DNA of 64,000 bases from assembly GCF_000002235.5 (NCBI RefSeq), contig NW_022145609.1:30729301-30793300 (forward strand), written 5' to 3'. Positions 47,731 to 59,835 of this stretch are shown here, piece after piece. The notes under the pieces are model-generated. The model made no database searches. It was not told the origin of the DNA and was given only the letters and a program-made list of their open reading frames with translations. A program made the translations under genes and the position numbers. Positions within the stretch are counted from its first letter, which is position 1. Each line of letters begins with the position of its first letter. The DNA comes from Strongylocentrotus purpuratus. Taxonomy: Eukaryota > Echinodermata > Echinoidea > Camarodonta > Strongylocentrotidae.

Positions 47731-50700
47731 CTGTTCATAGAAAACAAATCAATGAGTCTTTAATTAGTCCCCTCATATCACATTTACCACAATATTGATT
47801 TTCATCTAATTCCGTAAATACTTTGCATTTTTTTTAATACATTCTGTCCTCACTTGTAGTTTTTTTTGCTAGATACAGGGGTATGTCCCTGAGTGAAAGT
47901 TAATGTAAGTATAAACCAACGATTATTTATGACATTAAATACACTTCCCAACAATTCCCTACATTTATCATGCAGCTTTGGAACAAATATAATAGAACCG
48001 CCGAAAAAATCTGACTTTTACAAGAAACACAATACTTCAAGATTTCACGATTTCAAATTTATTCATGTTTCCAACAAAACATTACAAATCAATTATAAGC
48101 ATTTAAAACAAACTTAAGAAATTCATGTTGGAAAGAATAATAACTTTCGAAAGACGGTGTAGTTTTTGCATGACGTTTTCTGCTAATAATCTCCATTATA
48201 TAGATATTGCAATGTCTGTTTAAAGGTACTATGTCCCATTTGCAGGCCAAACAAATGAAAAGGTTAAATTCCAACGGCATTTGAAAGATAATACTAATTT
48301 AGAACTTCCCTAAAAAAGGTGGGGCTTAAAAATGTCTTCACGTGGGAAAATAACGATTAGTTGTCAAATAGACTTAGGAGCTATAGAGCCAATAAGTAAT
48401 AGTCTTGATTTTCAGACCATTGTACCGAATGGTCATACGTTTTATGCTGCGCAAAGATTGAATCAGTTTAATTTTGGCCATCACAAGAAGTGGGTTATTG
48501 ATGTAGGCAAATGCTTATGTAGCCTTTACAGCTCATTTTATGTATGTCATTACCAAAGAAGAAAAAAAAGCCAGTCACTCACTCAAAAGTGTCTGACAGT
48601 GCAGTCTAGCAAGTAAACGGGTTTCCTTGCATAATTAGGACGCTGCTAACGTTCAAATTTCACAGATAGGACATTCATGACATATTCATAATTCCTGCAA
48701 AAGTTCTACAGAACTTGAGGTTGGCTGCAAAAGGGACATAGTACCTTTAACACAGAAAAAAAGGTCCGATAATTACCAGTAGACACATGCACACATACAC
48801 AACAGCAGCACTAAGAGCGATACTCCACCGCCGATTCCTGCGTATATTGCTATAGGTTGATCTGAAACAAGAACAGAAACAATCGAACAGATCGAGCATG
48901 CGATCTCTATTTACTGGGTGAAGTGGGTGTAACCCCAAAATGTGTTTAAACTTCATATTGTCATCAAGTTTATCCAGAACAATACGTTTTCACGACACAA
49001 ATCAACTTTTCCTAAGCATAGCAGTAGCACTTTCTGCTGCTTAGTTGCCACACCTGTATCAGGTAACAAATGCTGGTTTCATAACCTCAAATACTATACC
49101 TAATGTGCCTGAAATTGGCAGGAAAGAGGTTTCAGGAACTTTTCTTATTTGTTAAGATGCTGAAAAAAGAAAAAGCAACAACATTCCACGCCTATTTAAG
49201 CTATTAATAAAAGACAAAAAAAAAATTAATGATATTCTCCGCATTTCATTAATTTCAACGTGTTTATTAAAGAAGGTTTAAACAAATTGTTTTCCAAAAA
49301 AAGAGCAGTCTCGTAGATTTTCTTTATTTCTCAATGTGGCCGACTTACGCCCCCAACGTCAGGGTTCAAATTCCTGCCAAGTCATAAATGTGGCAAGACA
49401 TTATTTTACGATTGCTTTTCTTCACCCAGGAGAAGCAAACAAGGTACTTAGTAGGAACAAGTTCATTGAAATTAATGCCTGACGTCTTAAATCCAGATAG
49501 TAGCCAGACGATGAGGCAGGGGTATTAACACGATTGCAGGGCACTCCAGAAGAGCAGTATTACTACTGATTAGGATACTCTTGGTAAGCAGGACCATAGT
49601 CTTATATCATGATCTTCTCTTTCTCTTTTGTCGTTATCTTGTTCTGCTTGTTCTTGTTTTTCTTCCTCTTCTTCTGCTTCTTCTATTTCGTCCTTCTCCT
49701 CTTCTTCTGCTTCTCCTTTTTCTTCTTCTACTTCTTTCTTTTTGTATTGTTATAATGATGCTGATTATTATTATCATTATTATTATTATGGTTATTATTA
49801 TTATTGTTATCAGTATCACAATGATCATCATTATTGATAGTGTTGTTGATGTGACCATTATCTTTTTAAAGAGCTAAGGAATACCTGAAGACTGATCGGA
49901 GCAGTCAATTGGCTCTTCGTCCCAGTTTCCTGTAAACGCGTTACAAATCCACTCAGCTTGGTCATTGCCATTGTCACACGTAACGGTCACAGTGGTACTA
50001 GCCGTGTAGCTATCGCTGGGGTTGACGAAAGACGCCATCAGCGGGGGGTTTGGGAGAGTACATGTGACTCCTACAAGTAAAAACAAAATAAAATCAACAA
50101 TACCAACAACACAAACCCACAAAAAGAAGAACAACGACACACAAACAGAAATTTGGGCAATTTAAATTGCGTAAAACGACAGCTGAAAAATGCACAATAT
50201 TATTTTCCATTTTTTAAATATTTTGTGCCTTAACGATAATGTATTTTGTCCAACAATCTATGGGGAAATCTAAGGTTCGTTTTCCATGTGTTACCGAATC
50301 ATTGAAGAATAGTATACTTTAAAAATTTTGATAGAATTTAGAGCTTGAATTAGATGAAATGTCAAGTTCTATGAGTATGACACTTTAATATCTACTATTC
50401 CTTGATAAGCAACCAGGGAGGCAGGGGCTATCCCTGTGGAACCTGTATAGTTAACGAGGAACATTCATTGTCTTCTAAAAAGGACCATCTCTCGGTTGGC
50501 TCTAGGCTCTCCTGAATATGGTCTTTTAGATTTGCTCGTCGACATAGTGGACTGCTACGTGTGACGTCCTTTTAAGGCAATGGCAGTGCCGTAAAAGGAC
50601 ATCACAGTGCCTTAAAAGAACGTTACACGTAGCAGTCCACTATGTCGACGTGCAAATCTAAAAGTCCCTATTGTCTCTCGAACGTCTATCGATTGTCACA

Positions 50701-51940
50701 CAGAGCAAACGGGGCTGAAATCCGTGCAAGTGTCAGGGTAGCTTAACTCTAATGAAGGTAGGTTGTTCATAGTTTAGCCAAATTGTAAATATGTAAACAC
50801 AGCATTTACTTACGTGTAAGGCAGTTCACGCCTTTCCAACCCGCTATACAAATGCACTCGGGAGTGTTATACGCAACGAGCTGACATCGACTGTTACCGG
50901 GGCAAGACTCGTTAACTGGGCACGTTAAGTCTGAAATTGAATCAATTAAAATAATTTCATGCGAGCAGCGTTATTAAAATATTAAAGGGAGTGCGATTTA
51001 GAGAAAACAGACAGCGTCCTTGTTTAAGGCTCTTCAGGTAAACAATTCCGCTTTCCGCAAAGGCTCAGATCAATTACAGTTCAGATTTTCCAATCGAAGA
51101 ACAAATATATTCAACTTAGATTGCTCAATATTATTAACTGATTTTCTATTGCCACACTTTTATCTATATTAAGCTGTGACCTTGGTCTCAAGGTGAACAA
51201 GTTATTATCAAAATGAAGTGCAACCTCAACATTGACATAGCTAGCGACAGACTAAAACAGGTGGAAGATTTCGTATAACCGAGGGAACAATAGCAGAAAA
51301 CGGCTCAAGTTCAAGTGACATTAACAATCGAATCAGGAAAGCAGGGGCAGCTTTCCAGAGACTAAATAACATCTGGACATCAAAAAAATATTTGGTAGCC
51401 ACACAAAGACGCAACTGTATCAAACACTTATCCTCTCAATACTGCTTCATGGGCACAATCCTGGACAGAAAGAAAAGAAGATAACAAAAGGCTTCAGGTG
51501 TTTGAAATGGCATGCCTCCGTTGCATAACGGGGGTGCCAAGGATAGACAAGATCCGAAACACACACATCAATATTTTGGCCACGTCCTAAGAATGAAACC
51601 CACAAGATACCCCAAAATTGCTGTTGAAGGAAACATCACAGGAAATCGACCAAGAGGCCGTCTACCGAAAAGATGGCTTGACTGCATCTCAGAGGACTGC
51701 ACAGCAAGATCCATAACAAGGCTGACACATGCATCAAGACTGGCTGCAGACAGAAATACCTGGCATATCATCACCATACGAAAGCCATCACGAGGTCTCC
51801 TTCCGACATGGACGGCATAAGTCTAGTACGTCAATCTATTATAATTTTTATTATTATCATTATTATTATTATCATTATTATCATCATTATTAGGAGTAGT
51901 AGTAATGGTATTAGTAGTACATGTAGTAGAAGTAGTAGTG

Positions 51941-51977
<37 letters not shown>

Positions 51978-54900
51978 CATGATTAATATCCTATTATTTA
52001 TCATTACTGTTCCTGTTTAAAATTCTTGAATGAAAAACAAAGACAACATAGTTTTACTTCAGTTCCTGAATATAATGATAAATAAATAATCAAAATAATC
52101 TAACTTGTACTCATTATAACTCTGATCAAAGTTTTCTTCTTAGATCTTTGATTTCTTCTTACCGGCATAAATCTTGACATGGGTAGGCGCTCCTGCTGAA
52201 AATCCAGTAATATCCCTGATTTCCTCAACTCCAAGGTCTGCCTCATGGAGACCTCTAGATGCGAAGTCTGTGAAGTAGATGGAGGTGAAATAGAGAGAGA
52301 TGCCAAAGACCACTAAATTACCACTCTCAGCGTAAACGTGATCTCTCCGATCAGATAGATCATCAAGATCAATCGACTCGATCACATCATAGTAGCTCTC
52401 CGTCCAGTAAATGCGCTGTTCTGCAGAAGACGAATTGAAGAAAAATAGTCTGGGAGTTAATCAATAATGAGGAGCGACTTCATCACTGATGATAATAAAA
52501 ACCGTCCCTCCTCCCCCCATGTTGTTAAGTACTCCCAAAGTGTCCCTTTTTATATCTAATAAGTGCCCCTTCTCATAAGTGCCCCCTTTTTTTTTTACCG
52601 CTGATAAGTTTGCCTATTCAAATCAAATAGTTGCCGCTTCTACTTTGACAAATGCCATTTCCCCTTCTAATGACTACCCCTTTTCATCTGCAATGAGCGC
52701 CCATTCTAGGTAGGAGAGGTGTCCCTTTTTAATTCTGATAACAACCCCTTTTACTTTGACACGTTTCCATTTTCCTTCCTAATAAATACCTTTCCTCCCC
52801 TTCTTTAATTGACCATTTTTCCTTTCTAATAAGTGCCCCTTTCAAATACGATAAAATCCCCTTGTTACTTTTGATAAGTGTCCCTTTTCCTTTCTATATA
52901 ACTGCACTTAGGAAAGTGTCTGCTTTCTCCCATTTCTATTACCATAATGAAAGGCAGTAGCGGGGAGGGGGTCATGGGGTATGATGCCCCAAATTTCAAC
53001 GAACTGTTTTAGGCTTCTAGCTCTTGTAGAATACAATCGCGGTCGTTTTCAACGCTATCAAATGTCCCTTCTCTAGATTAGTCATTTTAATTAGAAAATT
53101 GTGCCCCTTTTACACTAATCGTTTGCCCCTTTAAACTATCATGACATATTCTACTCAACTGCTAAAAGAGGCTTCTCTCAATCTCTCATCTTTCATACGG
53201 CATGCCCTTTTTGCACTTCATGACATACCAACCTAATCAATTGCATTTTGTTCAAGAATTTAAAAGTTAAAACAATGAATGTAACTTCACTTTCAATACC
53301 AAATGCCACTCATGTTTAAAAAGTGGCATTATTTCCGTACATGCTATAACAAGATGTTTTCATCTCCCTCCATCTCCCTCGAAACAACGGATTGCTCATT
53401 GCCTCCTTAACATATGCGCCTAATTTAAAGCGGCTGAGAGGAATTTTTTCTCGAGTTTTTACGCTCGCTTGAATTTATAGTTTTTGACTTTTTTGACGAT
53501 CATGTGTTACACTTTTGAACATGAAGTGGTACCACCGGGGATATTTCTTGTACCTTGGGAATCAAGCGCCAGGCCCCTAGGTTCTCTCAAGCGTGTTGTA
53601 ATCAACTCTCTTCTGTCCGATCCGTCTTTATTTGACATCTCAATCTTTCCAGTTGATATACCTTCGTCAGTCCAGTACAATTTCCTTTTACCATGAGAAC
53701 AAGGTATAAAAAAACATGAGTATGCACGTATCTGAAAATTGTTTATATACATGTATAGTTATAAGAAAGGATTCATATCAGAGATAATTGACTTTGGAGT
53801 TGAATCCACTCCAAAAGCAGTGGTTGAATAATTCCTTGTCGATTGGATTCTATTTAGAGAGCATAGTATATACTGTTTTTATTTTCTCCAAATGTGTAAT
53901 ACAAAGAATAACATACAATGGAATAAAATAAACGTGAGTGATTAAAATCAATTTGAAGAGAGGGAACCAAAAAGTCATTTGGCGGCTGGACGGTATCTGA
54001 ATTTCAAAGAGAAAATCACATTTCCAGAAAGTTCAGTTTCTACCCATTCATATGACACCTCAATCAGGAAAATGAACAAGGAATAACAAAGTTCTGTTTA
54101 TTCAAATTGATGCTTGTATTTCCGTAATTTGATTTAAACAAATTATTTTTCACTGGGTGCCTGCCGTAGCAACAAGCAGCATTGACAAAAGACTTAACTC
54201 CGTTTCTTTGACAATCAATCACGCATGAAGTCTTTCGTCTATGGCTGATCGTCAACGACAAGGAGCCAATTCCGTTTGTTGCTACGGCAGGCAGCCAGTG
54301 AAAACAAATTTTTTTAAATTAAATTGTGGAAATGCAAACATCACTTTGAACAAACAGGACTTTTGTATTCTTTGCTCATTTTTCCTGATTGAGGTGTCAT
54401 ATGAAAGGGCTGAAACTGAACTTTCTGCAAATGTGATTTTCTCTTTGAAATTCAGATACCGTCCGCCAAATGACTTTTTCCCTCTCTTCAAATTGATTTT
54501 AATCACTAATGCGTCAGATATGTATCATATGAATTGCATCCGATGAAAGAGGAGGATCTAGGTTTTACAGAAATGTGTCATTTATTAATTATAGTTGTGA
54601 ATAAGTTATGATAAAACATCGCTAATTGTCGGTTTCGTTTTTTCTGGGAGGCACTGTATATTCGGCATTTCAGAAAAAAAAGTTCATACAACAGATAAAA
54701 TAATAACAAAGGGTTAACCAAAACAGACTGATCATGATACAAAACAGGTGTAGAGATGATGACAAGGCAGACGGGGCTGACTGGGACAAGAAAAGGTGAA
54801 CTTTATGACCATGACCCTTAGGTTTTCTGTCCCTTACTACATTATATATATATATATATGTATATATTTGTATACATACATATATATACATTATATATAC

Positions 54901-57900
54901 ATATATGTTGTATTAACATGACATCTATATAAAACCCTAAACGGTACATTAACAGGACATCATAAAAATTGGTATATTTCCCTAACCCTAATCCTAACCC
55001 TAACCCTTACCCTAAATTCAAAACAATATGACTAATAAAACTAATGACTAATGATTAAACCTAATGTTTCCTGGGAGGCCTTTAAGTTTCCTCGGCTTGC
55101 AATCGTACGTAGGGGCAGTAATTCTATTGTTCAATCTTTAACAGGACATGAACATATATATATATATATATATATATACGGTGTCGCAATGTGTGTGTTT
55201 GGTTTGTGAGTGTGTGTGTGTGTGTGAGCGCGCGCGCGTGTGTGTGTGCGTGTGCGTGTGTGCGTGCGTGTTTGTGCGTGCGTGTGCGTAGGTGTGTGTG
55301 TGTGTGTGACAGAGACAGAGGAGAGAAAGAGAGATGACACGTTTTTCATTTACACTCACCCTCTTTTTTGAGACAATGTGATTGCCCATGGGCGATAAAG
55401 ACCCGTACTGATAATGGTTCGTCGGTTAGACCCGAGTACGCTAGCACTCACTATTTGTTCCAACAGAGTATCAGTCCAAAACATCCTGTTCGCCATTAAA
55501 TCTAGGACTATTCCTTGCGGGTCTGAGTGGATAAATTAGAATGATTAACAAGAGGTACATTTACAGAGATGAAGAAAAGAATCTTTGTGCTAGACTGTAA
55601 TTGATCAAAATGATATCATTAAATGGGCCGGATAAAATATGGTTGATCTTGGTGTTGCAGCACAATGATGCACAAACCCCAGGGTGGATAGCACGATGAC
55701 TGACGATACGAAAACGTCACTGTCTATATTTCATTTGCACCATATTAAGTATGAAAATTAGGATGCCATTACTCTGATTGATAGAACAAATCTAAATGAT
55801 TTTTGAAATGGCATATATATCATTGGAGAAAAAGCCTAAAGACATGAAAAAAATATACAAAAATAATAAAAACAAAACAAAAATAGAGCTAGAATGGATA
55901 AACCTTATTTAATACATGATTAGATAAACAATAAATGAAGAAATATTTAACAAATCAACGAACAAATATAATGAATAAATATATGGATATATACATAAAT
56001 AGTCAAATAAATACATGAACGAATGAATATATATTATATCTAAGCCACACTCACATCCAATGCCTTCAATCAAGATTTCCTGGTTCGAACCATCAAGTGA
56101 AGCTCGGTTGATTGTCCTCGCATCCTCATCACTCCAGTAAATCTTGTCGGTCCGGTAATCGTAGTCAATACCTGTAGGAGCTTCAACCCCGCTCAGTGGG
56201 ATTTCGCGGATGTCCTCGCCGTGGAAGTCGAAGCCACTGTTCTCGCCCACAAAGATCTTGCTATCGGGCAGGTCCGTTATAAAGATTTTGTCAGCTGAGT
56301 GGAGAATATGAGTGATAACAACAACAACAAGAACAGTTATAATAATGATAGAAACAATAATTATAATGATGATGATGATTAAACTAATAATAATGATAAT
56401 ATTCAGAAGAATGATAATATTAATATTAATAATACTGATATGATCATGTGGATGATAATGTGAATAGTAATAACAACAACATTAAAAATGACAATGATCA
56501 TCAACCTAAAGATAATGATGGTGCATGTAATGATAATGTTACACTTTTACAAAGCGCATTTATGTGACTTTAATGGCAAATTTTATTCATTCGTACGAGC
56601 TTTCCAACATTAACAAAATACTGATATATATAATGGGAGAGAGACAATATCATGAGAAGTTGGTATTAAAGACAAACTCCAGTTCTGGTAAAAAAAAAAA
56701 AAATTAATTCTTACAGAATCAAACGAAACTTACACTGAATGTTCAAGATTACAAATAAATGACATGTGCCAAACAATTTTGGAAGAAAATGTATACTGGC
56801 TGAGTAATGAACATAGAAAGACAAGGAAATCAAGATAGTACTAGCCCCGACCCCATGTGTGTTGTCCCATATATAGCTTTCTGTGTACAGTGCTTATTAC
56901 TTTACCAAGACTCGGTCAAATTTATTATGATTTTGATGACTCCAGAACCTTGCAGTGCACACCAATACTTACATGCTACATGATCAACTGTTTCTGATCC
57001 TTTCCACACCTTTCCTTTCAAAATGCAATCGCATTACCAGTACTAAAGTTTATCTTCAAGATGGTAGACAAAAATAACTGATCCAGAGGCCATAAGGGGA
57101 ATACAGAACAACGAAGTGCAAACATAAGGATACGTGAGAGAGAGAGAGAGAGAGAGAGTGCGAGCAAGAGAGAGAAGGAGAGAGAGAGAGAGAGAGAGAG
57201 AGGGCGCTCTCCAGCAGCAGTGAGCTTTTAATTTTGTCAGCTCTTTACATTTTGTTTTAGCTTACTTTTCATTACTTACTACTTTATTTTTGTTTGTATT
57301 GTTAACCTTTATTCAGTGATGATAAAGTTATTTGATATTTTAACCTTTGTAACTCATAATGTATTCTTTATTGCCATTTTATTATGTATACTTGATTTAA
57401 ATTGTATGTTGTATTCAAGTTGTTTTTTTTTCATGCATAGAACATTTGAATGTGATATGATTATATTCTTTACTATTGTTATAGATCTAATAAAAAAAAT
57501 ATTAATGTGCCATTACAAAAATCATATTGGGTGTCACCAAGTTGCCTAAAATGTTTTTTTTTAAATGTCGTAATCGTGTCTTTGTGTTTACATTTCCATT
57601 GGACTGATACGACATCTTTTAAAAACATTTTAGGCAACTTGGTGACACGTCCCATTATGATTTTTTTTTTCTTTTTTTGGGTGGGGCTACATCTAGATAT
57701 ATTATGGCTATGGTCTAGGTTAGGATAAGGTTTCAACTGACTGACTATTCATATGGGATAACAGATATTTGAGAAAAAAGAGATTTATTTCCTCTTTCAT
57801 ATCGAGCATTGACAATTGTTTTTCTTCAAAGGCCATTGGCCACTATTACCCTGGTTTTAGCTCCAGCTAAATTATCTTCGGTAGCGTTCAGTGCTTTCAA

Positions 57901-58970
57901 GGAATAAATCCTACTAGATACCCATTAGAACAAAACAGCATGACACATTGTGTGAATTGTGTGAACATTCTTGGATTCAGACGATAGGTATTGCACCTGA
58001 TTGTGGACTAATCTTTGTTATTTGCTTGTTAGATATCACAAACATTTGGAGCATATCCAGTCTAATGATAATTATGATATTCCGCTTATATATCGCTTAA
58101 TACAATGTCTCTAAGCGCTTTTAATAACAGATAACTATTACCCCCGGGCCGGTCAATGGATTCAGTGCATGCCCGCACACACTGTGTACACAATCCCCAC
58201 TCCAGCTCCCTGGGCCCTGGGCAGTATTCTCGCCAGGCGTTACATGACGCTCATAAAGGCCCGAATTTACAAAGGAGGTTTGTCGACAAATCGAGGTTTA
58301 TGTACGTCATATGACGCGTTTTGACGCGTTTTTTACAAACCTGGTTTGTAAATAACAAAAGGAGGTTTGTCGAAACAGAGGTTTGACCGACAAACCTCCT
58401 TTGTGAATTCGGGCCAAAATGTTTGACCAACAATGACGGTCGCATCCTACCAGGTACCCATTTAACACCCGGGGGGGGGGGGGGGGGAGTAGCAAGTGTA
58501 GGTTAATATCTTGCCAAAGGATATAAGTGCCATGTCGGAATTCGAAACACTGAGATACAAGTCTTTTTGTGTGACATCTTCCCCCCGGTGCACCACACGG
58601 ACTTTGGTCTCGTTTACTTATTTTCTACAGGTTCCTATGGGTGCCCTTTCTTTCCTTTTCCAAAAGTTTATTCACTTGTGTAAGTTCATACTCATGGGGT
58701 CTTTAGATTACAAATATTGGAAGATTGTGAGGTATATACTGTAATACCTGAAAAGGGGAATAATAATAATAATAATAATAGTGGAGTCTTGTAGAGCTAG
58801 CGCTCATGTTTGGCACATTGCCACTCCTGGCGCTCCAAATATGCAAGTATGCTGTATGGATACATTATGAACAGGGGCGTACGCAGGATATTTTCAAGGG
58901 GGGGGGGGGGGGTTTAAAATATTTTGCTCCCGAAAATTTGAAAATCGCGCCGGCCGAAAAGTCGCTCAGT

Positions 58971-59041
<71 letters not shown>

Positions 59042-59794
59042 AAGCGGACACTTTTTTTTTTTTTTGGTCTCAAAATTTCAAAATTTGACATTTTTTTTCG
59101 TTGGGGGGGGGGGGGTGAGGTCACCTTATTTAGGTTAGCCGTGGGTATAATTTTCTTTTTCTTTTTTTTTTTTAATAAAAAAAAAAAAAAAAAAAAAAGC
59201 CAAAGGGGGGGTTTTTAGGTTCTTTTAGGGGGGTTTACATACATTAAAATACCAAAGGGGGGGGGGGGGTTTGAACCCCCAAACCCCCCCCCCCCCCTTC
59301 TATCTCGGGGTATCATATTTTCTCTTTAGATTCCGGTCTATTTATACATTCATAAATTGATTTGTCGTTTTATTTCCATCCATCCATAACATATCAACGG
59401 ATTAGAAAACGAACGTAGTGTAAGCACATATAAACAATGTACATATGAAACAAACAAAAACGTTAAGTTTGGAAAAGAAAACAAATACACTGTTTGTGGT
59501 TCCCTTCTATGCGGAAATAGAAATGAATCAGTGCATTTTGCCATATGTCTAGAGACACAGCACACATCATTATGACAAAAGGGGAATAATAATAATAATA
59601 ATAATAGTGGAGTCTTGTAGAGCTAGCGCTCATGTTTGGCACATTGCCACTCCTGGCGCTCCAAATATGCAAGTATGCTGTATGGATACATTATGAACAG
59701 GGGCGTACGCAGGATATTTTCAAGGGGGGGGGGGGTTTTAAAATATTTTGCTCCCGAAAATTTGAAAATCGCGCCGGCCGAAAAGTCGCTCAGT

Positions 59795-59835
<41 letters not shown>

